DNA of 64,000 bases, taken from Cellvibrio sp. KY-GH-1 (GTDB lineage: Bacteria > Pseudomonadota > Gammaproteobacteria > Pseudomonadales > Cellvibrionaceae). Below the pieces are notes generated by a model that was given only the letters and a program-made list of their open reading frames with translations, was not told the DNA's origin and did no database searches. Below are positions 48,181-58,630 of the stretch, piece after piece (the first letter of the stretch is position 1; each line of letters begins with the position of its first letter). A program made the translations under genes and the position numbers. The stretch spans positions 1 through 64,000 of the forward strand of contig NZ_CP031728.1 in assembly GCF_008806975.1 (NCBI RefSeq), given 5' to 3'.

Positions 48181-50544
48181 TTGAAATCAGTCAGTCCACA
48201 ACGCCGTGCGCCCGCATCGGAGCAGACCTCTAACCTGCTGGTACGCCTGCTGAAAGAAGGGGCCCTGATTGGCTTGGGCGCTATTTGCCTGTATTTGCTG
48301 ATCGCTATGGTCAGTTACGACCCCAATGACCCGGGGTGGTCGCGCACTGGCGACAACGCCATTGTGCAAAATGCCGGCGGACCTTTCGGTGCCTGGATGG
48401 CGGATGTCTTCTTCTCTCTGTTTGGGTACCTTGCTTATTTGTTTCCGGTGATGATTGCTTACCGCGCCTGGTTGGTCTTGAAAGATCGCAACCGCGAAGG
48501 GGGAATCGATTGGTTGTTTTTTGGCTTGCGCGCCGCCGGCCTTGTATTGGTAATGGTTGCAGGAACAGGCATTGCCGCCATGCACTACAGCGATGGTCAA
48601 TCTGTTTTGCCATACTCCAATGGTGGCCTGCTTGGCGCGGCGGTTTCCGATGCGGTCTTTGGTGCGTTTAATTACACCGGCGGAACCTTGCTACTGCTCA
48701 GTACCTTTTTAGTGGGCATGACCATTTTCACAGACCTTTCCTGGTTAAAGCTCAGCGAGGACATTGGCCGCTGGACCTTAATTGGTTTCAACAAAGCCAT
48801 GGAAAAGTGGCAGGTCTATCGCCGTGAGCGGGCAGAAAAGCAAATTGCAGTCAAAGCTCAGGAGCATCGCCGCGAAATCGTAGAGCAGCATGTGAAGCAA
48901 GAAGCCAAGCGCGTAGCGCCGGTCATCATTACCGAGCCACCCAAAAAGAAACCTGCACCCAGTCCTCGCGTTGAAAAAGAAAAGCAGCCATCGCTGTTCG
49001 AATCGTTGGAGCCCGCAGTGGGCACCTTGCCTCCCTTGAGTTTGCTGGACCCCGCCGATAAACGCAGCGACAAGGGCTATTCCAAAGAGTCGTTGGAAGC
49101 CATGTCGCGCATGCTCGAATTGAAACTAAAAGACTTCGGTATCGATATTGAAGTGGTGTCAGTGCAACCCGGCCCAGTAGTTACCCGGTTCGAAATCCAA
49201 CCGGCGCCCGGCATTAAGGCGAGCCGTATTTCCGGTTTGGCGAAGGACTTGGCGCGTTCACTCGCCGTCGTGTCAGTGCGGGTAGTGGAAGTAATTCCCG
49301 GCAAATCAGTTATGGGGGTAGAGATCCCCAATGCACACCGCGAGATGGTGCGCCTCTCGGAAGTGATTGCCTCGGAAGCCTTCGATAATGCGAAATCGCC
49401 TCTCACGATGGCCTTGGGCCATGACATTTCCGGCGAGCCAGTGGTATCTGACCTGGCCAAGATGCCGCACTTGCTGGTAGCGGGTACTACGGGTTCGGGT
49501 AAATCCGTGGGCGTGAACGTGATGTTGCTCAGCCTGCTGTATAAATCCACGCCTAAAGAAGTGCGCCTGATTTTGGTCGATCCGAAGATGCTGGAGCTTT
49601 CAGTGTACGAGGGTATTCCCCATTTGCTCACGCCCGTAATCACTGACATGAAAGATGCATCCAACGGCCTGCGTTGGTGTGTGGGTGAGATGGAACGCCG
49701 CTATAAACTCATGTCGGCCTTAGGTGTGCGTAACCTCGCGGGCTTTAACCGCAAGGTAGACGACGCGATTAACGCCGGTGAGCCGATTAAAGATCCGTTA
49801 TTTAAACCGGAAGACAATTTTGAAGCCGGTGCTGAAGTTGCCACCGCTCCGGATTTGGAAGTGTTGCCGTTTATTGTGGTAGTGATCGACGAATTCGCCG
49901 ATATGATGATGATCGTCGACAAGAAAAAAGTGGAACAATTGATCGCCCGTATCGCGCAAAAAGCCCGTGCGGCTGGTATTCACCTGATCCTCGCCACACA
50001 GCGTCCATCGGTAGACATTATTACCGGCTTGATTAAAGCCAACGTGCCTACGCGTATTGCCTTCCAGGTTTCCTCCAAAATTGATTCGCGTACCATCTTG
50101 GATCAGGGTGGGGCAGAGCAGTTGCTGGGGCATGGTGACATGCTGTATTTACCATCCGGTACCAGCGTACCTATTCGTGTTCACGGCGCTTTTGTGGATG
50201 ACCATGAGGTGCATAAAGTGGTTGGTGATTGGAAAAAGCGCGGCGCTCCACAATATATCGATGGCATTACTGATGACGATAACAACTCGATTCCAGTTCC
50301 CGGCTTGCCGAGCGAAGGCGGCGAGGGTGATGAAGGTGAAGCTGATGCGCTTTACGATGAAGCGGTACAGTTTGTTATTGAATCGCGCAAAGCCTCTATT
50401 TCTTCAGTACAACGGAAGCTGCGAATCGGCTACAACCGCGCGGCGCGTTTGATTGAGACTATGGAAGCGGCAGGTGTTGTCTCGTCCGCCGGTCACAATG
50501 GTAATCGCGAAGTCTTAGTGGGCGGTGGACGAGATTTTAATTAA
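48181..50544 (+). CDS. ftsK: DNA translocase FtsK
   Basis: FtsK pumps DNA at the division septum and helps chromosome dimer resolution. I chose the TTG at 48,181 (787 aa) because the following residues resemble family N-termini. The frame is open to 48,022 with only TTG/GTG starts and no ATG, so the start is uncertain. Four or five membrane helices lie in the first 200 residues. A short charged linker follows, then the motor domain with Walker [13 protein letters not shown], Walker [13 protein letters not shown] and the [24 protein letters not shown] segment. A C-terminal winged-helix gamma domain ([20 protein letters not shown]) reads KOPS sites. The lolA-rarA-crcB-serS-cysG order downstream matches pseudomonads. 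Confidence 0.95.
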   Translation: MKSVSPQRRAPASEQTSNLLVRLLKEGALIGLGAICLYLLIAMVSYDPNDPGWSRTGDNAIVQNAGGPFGAWMADVFFSLFGYLAYLFPVMIAYRAWLVLKDRNREGGIDWLFFGLRAAGLVLVMVAGTGIAAMHYSDGQSVLPYSNGGLLGAAVSDAVFGAFNYTGGTLLLLSTFLVGMTIFTDLSWLKLSEDIGRWTLIGFNKAMEKWQVYRRERAEKQIAVKAQEHRREIVEQHVKQEAKRVAPVIITEPPKKKPAPSPRVEKEKQPSLFESLEPAVGTLPPLSLLDPADKRSDKGYSKESLEAMSRMLELKLKDFGIDIEVVSVQPGPVVTRFEIQPAPGIKASRISGLAKDLARSLAVVSVRVVEVIPGKSVMGVEIPNAHREMVRLSEVIASEAFDNAKSPLTMALGHDISGEPVVSDLAKMPHLLVAGTTGSGKSVGVNVMLLSLLYKSTPKEVRLILVDPKMLELSVYEGIPHLLTPVITDMKDASNGLRWCVGEMERRYKLMSALGVRNLAGFNRKVDDAINAGEPIKDPLFKPEDNFEAGAEVATAPDLEVLPFIVVVIDEFADMMMIVDKKKVEQLIARIAQKARAAGIHLILATQRPSVDIITGLIKANVPTRIAFQVSSKIDSRTILDQGGAEQLLGHGDMLYLPSGTSVPIRVHGAFVDDHEVHKVVGDWKKRGAPQYIDGITDDDNNSIPVPGLPSEGGEGDEGEADALYDEAVQFVIESRKASISSVQRKLRIGYNRAARLIETMEAAGVVSSAGHNGNREVLVGGGRDFN

Positions 50545-50652
50545 CGCGTCTTTACCGGGTGAATCCCGTGGGATTTATCTGCCGTTCATCGGCGCTCGTT
50601 AGGATTCGGGTGCTCGTCAACCTTATTATTTTCCTTGCTGCCTGGATGTTTT

Positions 50653-51285
50653 ATGAAAGCAATTGTTCAAATTTTTGCGTTAGTGTTAGTGAGTGTTTTT
50701 TCTGGCGTTACTTACGCTGCGGATGATCAGGCGGCAGTGCAGTTGCGTAAGTTGCTCGATGCGATGAATAGCCTGCAAGGTGATTTCACTCAAACCAGCT
50801 TCGACAAGGCAGGTGTAGAGCAGGAGGCCAGCACGGGTAATTTTATGCTAATGCGGCCGGGCAAGTTTTATTGGAAGACCTTGGAACCAATGCCTCAACT
50901 GTTGGTGTCCAATAACAAAACTATTTGGCTCTACGACCCGGATTTGGAAACTGTTACCGTTCGTGAATTCTCCGAAGACCTGCGTGAAACTCCAGCGCTG
51001 TTATTGAGCGCCGATGTGGAGCAACTGCGTAAGCAATTTTCAGTCACTCGTGATCTGAACAACAAAGCGGCAGAAGCGTTTACCCTCACACCCAAAGTAA
51101 CTGAAGGTATGTTCCAGCATTTGACGCTGGTATTTAAAAATGGCCAGTTAACAGAGTTTGCTATTAAAGACAGCCTTGGCCAACTTACACGCTGTGTGCT
51201 TACCAAAGTGGAACGCAACAAGCCTTTGGCGGAGGAGAAATTCTTTTTTCAACCGCCGGAAGGCGTAGAAGTTTTGCGCGATTAA
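50653..51285 (+). CDS. lolA: Outer-membrane lipoprotein carrier protein
   Basis: LolA carries lipoproteins across the periplasm from LolCDE to LolB. The ATG at 50,653 gives 210 aa; an in-frame TTG 18 bases earlier is unlikely. A signal peptide ends after TYA at about residue 22. Recognisable features are LQGDFTQTSFD, MLMRPGKFYWKTLEP and IWLYDPDLETVTVR. It follows ftsK and precedes rarA in the conserved order. Confidence 0.95.
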   Translation: MKAIVQIFALVLVSVFSGVTYAADDQAAVQLRKLLDAMNSLQGDFTQTSFDKAGVEQEASTGNFMLMRPGKFYWKTLEPMPQLLVSNNKTIWLYDPDLETVTVREFSEDLRETPALLLSADVEQLRKQFSVTRDLNNKAAEAFTLTPKVTEGMFQHLTLVFKNGQLTEFAIKDSLGQLTRCVLTKVERNKPLAEEKFFFQPPEGVEVLRD

Positions 51286-51312
51286 TTCCGGGGCTGTTAT
51301 CACAGGAACGGC

Positions 51313-52653
51313 ATGGATTTATTTGGTTCATCTACACCCGCCTATCAACCGCTTGCCGCGCGTATGCGTCCGCGCAATCTGGATGATTATATTGGTCAGG
51401 AGCATTTGCTAGCGCCGGGTAAGCCCCTGCGCGAAGCGATCACGCGCGGGCAACTGCATTCCATGATTTTGTGGGGGCCGCCCGGTGTAGGAAAAACCTC
51501 GCTCGCCAAATTATTCGCCGAACAAGCCGATGCACGTTTTGAAACGCTGTCAGCGGTCTTGTCGGGGGTAAAAGAAATTCGCGCGGCGGTAGCTGCCGCA
51601 CAGCAGGAGCGGATTTCGACACGGCGTAAAACGATTTTGTTTGTCGATGAAGTCCATCGTTTCAATAAATCGCAGCAGGATGCATTTTTACCCTACGTGG
51701 AAGATGGCACTTTTATTTTTATCGGTGCGACTACCGAAAACCCTTCCTTCGAATTAAATAACGCATTGCTATCGCGCTGCCGTGTTTATGTGCTGCGCGG
51801 TTTGCAACCTGAGCAATTAAAGAATGTGTTGTTGCAGGCGCTCAATGATAAAGAGCGTGGCCTGGGGGATCATCCGATCGCAATTGATGACGATACTCTG
51901 ATGACTCTCGCCCAGGCGGCGGATGGCGATGCGCGTAAATCGCTTAACCTGCTGGAAATCGCCGCCGATCTTGCGGATGACGACGGCGATAGCAAAGTCA
52001 TCAACGAACAGGTTGTGGCGGAAGTACTGGCCAGCGATGTGCGCCGCTTTGATAAAGGCGGCGATATTTTTTATGAACAAATATCGGCCTTGCATAAATC
52101 GGTGCGCGGTTCATCACCCGACGGTGCCTTATATTGGCTGGCGCGCATGTTGGATGGTGGCTGCGATCCACTTTATATCGCCCGCCGCGTAGTGCGTATG
52201 GCGAGTGAAGACATAGGCAACGCCGACCCGCGCGCTCTGCCGTTGTGCCTTTCGGCTTGGGATGTGCAGGAGCGTCTGGGCAGCCCGGAAGGGGAGTTGG
52301 CCATCGCCCAGGCGGTGGTTTACCTGGCCTGCGCACCAAAAAGTAATGCTGTGTATAATGCGTTCAACCGGGTGATGGCCGATGTTCGCGCTCAGCCGGC
52401 TTACGATGTTCCCCTGCATTTGCGCAATGCCCCGACCAAACTCATGAAAAATATGGATTATGGTGCAGAGTATCGCTATGCCCACGACGAGCCGGGCGCG
52501 TATGCGGCAGGGGAGAATTATTTGCCGGAAGAAATTTCCGCTACCCGTTATTACGCCCCCGTAGAGCGTGGGCTGGAATTAAAAATCCAGGAAAAACTGG
52601 CGCACTTGCGCGAGCTGGATAAACAAAGCAAAAAGCAGCGTTATAAAAAATAG
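51313..52653 (+). CDS. rarA: Replication-associated recombination ATPase
   Basis: The protein has 446 aa. It is a clamp-loader-like AAA+ ATPase acting at stalled forks. The Walker A is GPPGVGKTS, the Walker B is [15 protein letters not shown] and sensor 1 is [13 protein letters not shown]. The C-terminal tetramerisation domain contains [15 protein letters not shown] and [13 protein letters not shown]. It starts 27 bases after lolA, in the same operon. Confidence 0.96.
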   Translation: MDLFGSSTPAYQPLAARMRPRNLDDYIGQEHLLAPGKPLREAITRGQLHSMILWGPPGVGKTSLAKLFAEQADARFETLSAVLSGVKEIRAAVAAAQQERISTRRKTILFVDEVHRFNKSQQDAFLPYVEDGTFIFIGATTENPSFELNNALLSRCRVYVLRGLQPEQLKNVLLQALNDKERGLGDHPIAIDDDTLMTLAQAADGDARKSLNLLEIAADLADDDGDSKVINEQVVAEVLASDVRRFDKGGDIFYEQISALHKSVRGSSPDGALYWLARMLDGGCDPLYIARRVVRMASEDIGNADPRALPLCLSAWDVQERLGSPEGELAIAQAVVYLACAPKSNAVYNAFNRVMADVRAQPAYDVPLHLRNAPTKLMKNMDYGAEYRYAHDEPGAYAAGENYLPEEISATRYYAPVERGLELKIQEKLAHLRELDKQSKKQRYKK

Positions 52654-52666
52654 ATCAGGAAATAGC

Positions 52667-53041
52667 ATGCAGTGGTTAGCAATCGCATTGGGTGGCGCAA
52701 TTGGATCTGTAATCAGATTCGCCGCCGTCGGCTACCTAACGCCACTGCTGAATTACCGTTTTCCGCTCGGCACTTTTGTGGTGAATATCGTCGGGTCATT
52801 TTTAATTGGTGTGGCTTATGTGCTGCTGGTAGAAAAAACGACTTTGTCTGCTGAATGGCGGTTGTTTTTTATTACTGGAGTTTTGGGCGGCTTCACCACT
52901 TTCTCCGCGTTTTCGTTGGAGATTTTACAGCTGTGGCAAGAAGGGCATGTGATTAATGCATTGATGTATGCCAGTGGCTCGGTGATTCTGGGTTTATTGA
53001 TGGCTTTTGTTGGTATGGCCGTAACCCAAAAATTATTTTAG
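52667..53041 (+). CDS. crcB: Fluoride ion channel
   Basis: The protein has 124 aa and four membrane helices. It shows family features GGAIGSVIRF, GTFVVNIVGSF and the GGFTTFSAFSLE segment that lines the fluoride pore. It begins 13 bases after rarA, which suggests co-transcription. No fluoride riboswitch is visible upstream. The hairpin element at 53,044 begins two bases after its stop. Confidence 0.94.
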   Translation: MQWLAIALGGAIGSVIRFAAVGYLTPLLNYRFPLGTFVVNIVGSFLIGVAYVLLVEKTTLSAEWRLFFITGVLGGFTTFSAFSLEILQLWQEGHVINALMYASGSVILGLLMAFVGMAVTQKLF

Positions 53042-53043
53042 GC

Positions 53044-53125
53044 GTAGCTCGTATGGAGTCTAACGAAATACGGGGTTTGCATTGGCAACCATTCCCCGTA
53101 TTCCGCTAGCTTCCATACGGGCTAC
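53044..53125. repeat. REP-like inverted repeat pair between crcB and serS
   Basis: Two 32-base arms (53,044-53,075 and 53,094-53,125) are imperfect inverted copies, beginning GTAGCTCGTATGGA and ending TCCATACGGGCTAC, around an 18-base spacer. The right arm read on the minus strand resembles the GTAGCCCG.ATGGA...GGAAT.CGGGG class of dispersed REP elements of gammaproteobacteria. Two facing copies make a BIME-like unit that can fold into a long hairpin. Confidence 0.75.
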
Positions 53126-53147
53126 GGGTAACATTTTTTAACTTTAA

Positions 53148-54452
<1,305 letters not shown>

Positions 54453-54477
54453 TTGCAACATTAACTTGTGTGAATTT

Positions 54478-54515
54478 GTAGGGTGGGTGGAGCGCAAGCG
54501 ATACCCACCTTTTTT
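54478..54515 (+). repeat. Single REP-like element acting as a terminator after serS
   Basis: GTAGGGTGGGTGGAGCGCAA continues to ATACCCACC, giving the stem GGTGGGT / ACCCACC followed by TTTTTT. The same family of element (GTAGGGTGG.....AGCG...CCACC) is common between genes in this bacterial group. Here it also has the form of a Rho-independent terminator. Confidence 0.7.
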
Positions 54516-54576
54516 ATCGCAATAAAAGCAGCGTTGTTGGTAATTTTGCGTTAGTTGAAAATTGGTGCGCCTTGGT

Positions 54577-55962
54577 ATGGATTATTTTCCCGTCTTTCTT
54601 GATTTAAAAAAGCGTCGCTGCTTGTTAGTTGGTGGTGGCGAAGTGGCTACACGTAAAGGCAGAATGTTAGCCAAGGCGGGTGCCATATTGCGCATAGTAG
54701 CTCCGGAGATTTCTGCCGAACTACGTGAGTTGGCGAATACCTCCGGCGGGGAATTGCTGCAACGTGAATATCAAACCAGCGACTTGCAAGATTGTGTGTT
54801 GGCCATTGCTGCGACCGATATTGAATCGCTCAATGAAAAAATTTCTGCCGATGCTCAAGCTTTGCAGTTGCCCGTCAACGTTGTTGATACTCCCGTACTT
54901 TGCACCTATATCACGCCGGCAATCATCGATCGCTCGCCCTTGGTAATTGCCGTTTCCAGTGGTGGTGAGGCGCCGGTGCTCGCGCGATTGGTGCGCGCCA
55001 AATTGGAAACGCTGATTCCAACGGGTTACGGCAAGCTCGCGCAAATTGCCAGTCAGTGGCGCGAGCGGATTAAAGCGCGCTTTAGTGATGGTGATAGCCG
55101 GCGCAAGTTCTGGGAAAAAATCCTGCAAGGTCCAGCAGCAGAATTAATGATGAATGGCCAGGAAGAAGCGGCGAATAGTTTTATTCGTAATGAATTGGCG
55201 AGTGATCAGTCACAATTGACCCAAGGAGAGGTTTATCTGGTTGGTGGTGGCCCTGGTGATCCGGAATTATTAACTTTGCGAGCGTTACGCTTAATGCAGC
55301 AAGCAGACGTAGTGCTTTACGATCGATTGGTTTCAGATGGTGTAATGGAGTTGGTTCGCCGCGATGCTGAGCGAATCTATGTTGGCAAGCGTCGTAGCGA
55401 ACATGCAATGGAGCAGGAAAATATCAATCAATTGCTGGTTGATTTGGCGAAGCAAGGTAAACGTGTGCTCCGTTTGAAAGGCGGTGACCCTTTTATTTTT
55501 GGTCGCGGCGGTGAGGAGATTGAGCTCTTGGCACAACATAATATTCCATTTCAAGTGGTGCCAGGAATTACGGCCGCATCTGGCTGTGCTGCTTACGCGG
55601 GTATTCCCTTAACCCATCGTGATTATGCGCAGTCAGTGCGATTTGTAACTGGCCATCTAAAATCAGATGATACTAATTTATCCTGGCCAGAGCTTGCGAA
55701 CCCTACACAAACACTGGTGTTTTATATGGGGTTGGTTGGTTTAAAGGAAATTTGTGAGTCATTGATCGCTCATGGCCGCGCCGCAGATACGCCTGTAGCC
55801 TTAATTGAAAAAGGCACTACGCAAGAGCAGCGAGTGTTGATTGCAGATTTAATGTCCATTGCTGATGTGGTAGCTGCAAATGATGTTCATGCTCCTACGC
55901 TATTTATTGTGGGAGAAGTTGTAAAACTGCATGATAGTTTGAAGTGGTTTAACACCCATTAA
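54577..55962 (+). CDS. cysG: Siroheme synthase (trifunctional)
   Basis: From the ATG at 54,577 it has 461 aa and the expected [11 protein letters not shown] start; an upstream in-frame TTG is unlikely. The N-terminal part (about 1-150) is precorrin-2 dehydrogenase/sirohydrochlorin ferrochelatase with NAD motif [12 protein letters not shown]. The C-terminal part (about 215-455) is uroporphyrinogen III methyltransferase with [35 protein letters not shown] and [19 protein letters not shown]. It makes siroheme for sulfite and nitrite reductases. Confidence 0.96.
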   Translation: MDYFPVFLDLKKRRCLLVGGGEVATRKGRMLAKAGAILRIVAPEISAELRELANTSGGELLQREYQTSDLQDCVLAIAATDIESLNEKISADAQALQLPVNVVDTPVLCTYITPAIIDRSPLVIAVSSGGEAPVLARLVRAKLETLIPTGYGKLAQIASQWRERIKARFSDGDSRRKFWEKILQGPAAELMMNGQEEAANSFIRNELASDQSQLTQGEVYLVGGGPGDPELLTLRALRLMQQADVVLYDRLVSDGVMELVRRDAERIYVGKRRSEHAMEQENINQLLVDLAKQGKRVLRLKGGDPFIFGRGGEEIELLAQHNIPFQVVPGITAASGCAAYAGIPLTHRDYAQSVRFVTGHLKSDDTNLSWPELANPTQTLVFYMGLVGLKEICESLIAHGRAADTPVALIEKGTTQEQRVLIADLMSIADVVAANDVHAPTLFIVGEVVKLHDSLKWFNTH

Positions 55963-55987
55963 TGAAGAAGCGATAACAACAATGTAT

Positions 55988-56018
55988 AAAAAAGGCCTGC
56001 TTGATGCAGGCCTTTTTA
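55988..56018. terminator. Bidirectional terminator between cysG and terC
   Basis: AAAAAGGCCTGC / GCAGGCCTTTTT is a 12-base perfect stem with loop TTGAT, between convergent genes. Confidence 0.93.
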
Positions 56019-56041
56019 TTTTTTAGGTAATTTTTTATCGA

Positions 56042-57070
56042 TTAGCTATTTTCTTGTGGTTTGGTTTTAATCCACGAGAGTAAGACCGATCCGCCAATCA
56101 GCATCGCCACGACTAACAAGGAAATTCCTACGGGAATTTTATAAATATCGATCAGAATCATTTTGATACCAATAAATACCAGCACCAACGCCAATCCATA
56201 TTTAATGTAAGTGAAGCGATCGGCCATATCAGCCAACAAAAAATACATAGCCCGCAGACCTAAAATGGCAAAGATGTTGGAGGTTAGCACGATAAAGGGA
56301 TCTGAGGTAATTGCAAAAATCGCAGGGATCGAGTCCACCGCAAAAATTACGTCGGAAATTTCCACCATAATCAACGCCAGAAACAGCGGAGTCATCATCC
56401 TCACGCCATTTTCCAGCACAAAGAATTTTTCACCGTGTAACTGATTGGTTATGGCGAAGTGCCTTTTAAACCAATTGAGTAATGGATTGTTTTCAAGGTG
56501 AATTTCTTTGTCAGCCATCCACCACATTTTGATCCCAGTAAACAACAGGAACAAACCGAACACGTAGAGCAACCAATGGAAGTGGGCGATTAACCAAACA
56601 CCGGCGAAAATCATAATGGTGCGTAAAATAATCGCTCCCAGTACGCCGTAGGTGAGTACGCGTTTTTGCAATTCAAATGGAATGGCAAAGAAGTTAAATA
56701 ACATTAACCACACGAATACGTTATCTACGGCCAAGGATTTTTCAATCAAATAGCCAGTTAGGTATTCCAGAGTTTTGGTATTGGCTAGTTCGCGGCTGAA
56801 GTTGGCGTCCAGGTACCACCAGAGCCCAGCACCGAAGCTCAGCGCTAACGCCACCCAAACTAGCGACCAGCTTGCGGCTTCTTTGAGTGATACCCGGTGT
56901 TGTTTGCCTCCACCTACAAAGATGAGGTCGATTAATAACACGACTAGAACAATGCCGAAGAAAATGGCCCACATCCAGGGAGTGCCAATAGACATTGCCG
57001 TGGTTTGAGGTGTTGCGGTATCAAGGGCGGGCGCTAGCCCAGCGGATAGGGAAGAGAGAAGGTTAAGCAT
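56042..57070 (-). CDS. TerC-family integral membrane protein (Alx-like)
   Basis: From the ATG at 57,070, which has GGAGC upstream, it has 342 aa; an in-frame start at 57,148 would run into the riboswitch and is rejected. About nine membrane helices are visible. Family motifs are [19 protein letters not shown] and [20 protein letters not shown], whose acidic residues are thought to handle metal ions. TerC/Alx proteins are linked to manganese export and pH stress. The leader contains a yybP-ykoY-type element, which supports control by Mn2+. The [19 protein letters not shown] loop is the usual long cytoplasmic loop. Confidence 0.93.
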   Translation of the reverse strand: MLNLLSSLSAGLAPALDTATPQTTAMSIGTPWMWAIFFGIVLVVLLIDLIFVGGGKQHRVSLKEAASWSLVWVALALSFGAGLWWYLDANFSRELANTKTLEYLTGYLIEKSLAVDNVFVWLMLFNFFAIPFELQKRVLTYGVLGAIILRTIMIFAGVWLIAHFHWLLYVFGLFLLFTGIKMWWMADKEIHLENNPLLNWFKRHFAITNQLHGEKFFVLENGVRMMTPLFLALIMVEISDVIFAVDSIPAIFAITSDPFIVLTSNIFAILGLRAMYFLLADMADRFTYIKYGLALVLVFIGIKMILIDIYKIPVGISLLVVAMLIGGSVLLSWIKTKPQENS

Positions 57071-57129
57071 GAATAGCTCCGTCGTTAGTGGTTTACAAAA
57101 CACAATGACGGGCGCCGGAAAATGCCGAA

Positions 57130-57245
57130 ATAGGGAAGCCTTTGTCATTGTGACAAAGGTCTTGTTAACAAGGTACTACCTTGCCCGCGCGACCGGAGCT
57201 AAACACTCGTATTGACGACCTGCGCGGCGAGAACTACTCCCCTTC
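57130..57245 (-). promoter_or_regulatory. yybP-ykoY-type (manganese) riboswitch upstream of terC
   Basis: On the minus strand the leader begins with GGGGAGTAG (57,242-57,234). It continues through GC-rich paired segments to AGACCTTTGTC ACAAT GACAAAGGC and closes with TTCCC (to about 57,133). These conserved blocks and their order match the yybP-ykoY family, whose members sense Mn2+ and commonly precede terC/alx and mntP genes. About 60 bases separate it from the start codon. Confidence 0.82.
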
Positions 57246-57253
57246 GTACGCCA

Positions 57254-57281
57254 AGTATAAAATGCGTAAAATTTTGGTCAA
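57254..57281 (-). promoter_or_regulatory. Sigma-70 promoter of terC
   Basis: On the minus strand TTGACC (57,281-57,276), a 16-base spacer and TATACT (57,259-57,254) form a good promoter. Transcription would begin about ten bases before the riboswitch. Confidence 0.75.
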
Positions 57282-57444
57282 GACCTTTAAAGCATATTTA
57301 CAATGCGTTTGAGTTGATTACGCGAATCTAAAAATGCCTGAAATGTGAGCAGTTCGCCAAATTTTTGATGACGTATGAATTAGCCTTCAAGTTAATATTC
57401 ACACAGCCGATAAATTGACTGTAAATGTAAATTTAGGTGCAATT

Positions 57445-57711
57445 ATGGTTTATATAGGCCCGGTAAGTCCAAGACCTCAATCTCTAAAGGCGCCCAGTCG
57501 CCCATCCAGTACAACCGCAGTCAGGGCGTATGCCAGTGACCAACATGGCGCGAGCGTGGATTCGGCACAAGAGCTTGCAGTTGGCCCACCCGGTGGTATT
57601 GAGCGGCGCAAGCAAGACCGGCGTAATAAGCCCGGTGAGCACATGGTAGAAACGCGTACAGGGAAAGACCGGCGCAGATCCCCCAAAACTGACATCAATA
57701 TCTCCATTTGA
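57445..57711 (+). CDS. Small basic hypothetical protein with ERR/DRR motifs
   Basis: The protein has 88 aa from the ATG at 57,445, with AGGTGC upstream. An earlier in-frame TTG at 57,415 is less likely. The N-terminal half is Pro/Ser-rich and low in complexity. The C-terminal half has repeated arginine-rich motifs (GIERRKQDRRN, GKDRRRSP). No signal peptide or domain is recognised. Similar short proteins with ERR..DRR patterns occur in related bacteria; their function is not known. Confidence 0.6.
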   Translation: MVYIGPVSPRPQSLKAPSRPSSTTAVRAYASDQHGASVDSAQELAVGPPGGIERRKQDRRNKPGEHMVETRTGKDRRRSPKTDINISI

Positions 57712-57834
57712 TCTGAGTTTATTATTTATTCCCTCCAATTGGTTTTAACTGCTGCGTTGGTCTAGTCTTTTTAATACTCTGGGGATGGTCTGATTCATCC
57801 TTAATCCCATCTTATTGGTCAAGGAATATGTGTA

Positions 57835-58626
57835 ATGTCCGAGCAAGTTTCCGAGAGTCTAAAGCTGTTTGAAGAAGCAGAGGCGAGATTGGATGGAGGG
57901 AAGATTAATGATGCCTTTCTTCTTGCTGCAAAAGCAGCGCCTTTGTGTTTGGAAAATTTACGGTTCGTTCGATTTTTGGGAAAGACCTTATTCCAACTTG
58001 GTTTTATCGAGGAGGCTTATAACGTCTCTGCCTTTGTTGAGGATTCAATTACGTTTCGCAATCGCCATCAAGAGTCTTTATTGGCGGAACTGAATGCGGC
58101 AAAGGCAGTTGGATACTCCAAAATGTACGAAGCGGAAGGTGTACGCGACGATCTGCATAACCCTGTGTGGGAGCATCGTGCAAAAGTCGTTGCGCGCTGG
58201 ATTCCGGAAGGTGCGTATGTGCTTGATATGGGGTGCGGCAATATGCTGATTGAAAAGCATCTCAAAAATCCGGCGGGATATATTCCTTGCGATATTGCCA
58301 AACGTGATAGCCGAACCATCGTGTGCGATTTTGATAAGTTTGAATATCCGCCGGTTCAAGGTGAAAACTTGATTTTATGTTTGGGTGTCGTGAATTATTT
58401 ACAACACCAAAAGGCGTTGCTGGAACATTTGTGTGCGCGAGGAAAAAGCTTTTTGTTTACGTTCAAACCACGTGAATTGGTCGCTGCCAAAGTTGAAAAG
58501 GGTTTTTACCCTGAAGCAATAGGGTTTAAAGAAGCTAGTGATATGGTTGCTGCCAGTGGTTTCCAGTTGAAATGCCAGTATATGCTTGGTCAAGGCGACG
58601 AAATCCTGCTCATCGCCAATAAATAA
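57835..58626 (+). CDS. Methyltransferase-like protein with N-terminal helical region
   Basis: The protein has 263 aa. The first 90 residues are helical and TPR-like (AEARLDGGKINDAFLLAAKAA). A SAM-binding motif VLDMGCGNMLIEKHL begins at about residue 123, followed by strand-2 and strand-4 patterns (YIPCDIAKRD; NLILCLGVVNYL). The usual acidic residue at the end of strand 2 is present (CDI). The substrate is unknown. It converges on the molybdoenzyme gene with only four bases between the stops. Confidence 0.78.
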   Translation: MSEQVSESLKLFEEAEARLDGGKINDAFLLAAKAAPLCLENLRFVRFLGKTLFQLGFIEEAYNVSAFVEDSITFRNRHQESLLAELNAAKAVGYSKMYEAEGVRDDLHNPVWEHRAKVVARWIPEGAYVLDMGCGNMLIEKHLKNPAGYIPCDIAKRDSRTIVCDFDKFEYPPVQGENLILCLGVVNYLQHQKALLEHLCARGKSFLFTFKPRELVAAKVEKGFYPEAIGFKEASDMVAASGFQLKCQYMLGQGDEILLIANK

Positions 58627-58630
58627 ATTA

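Noticed and set aside
57071..57148. N-terminal extension of TerC from 57,148
   Set aside because: It would translate the end of the riboswitch; the ATG at 57,070 has a ribosome site and fits the family.
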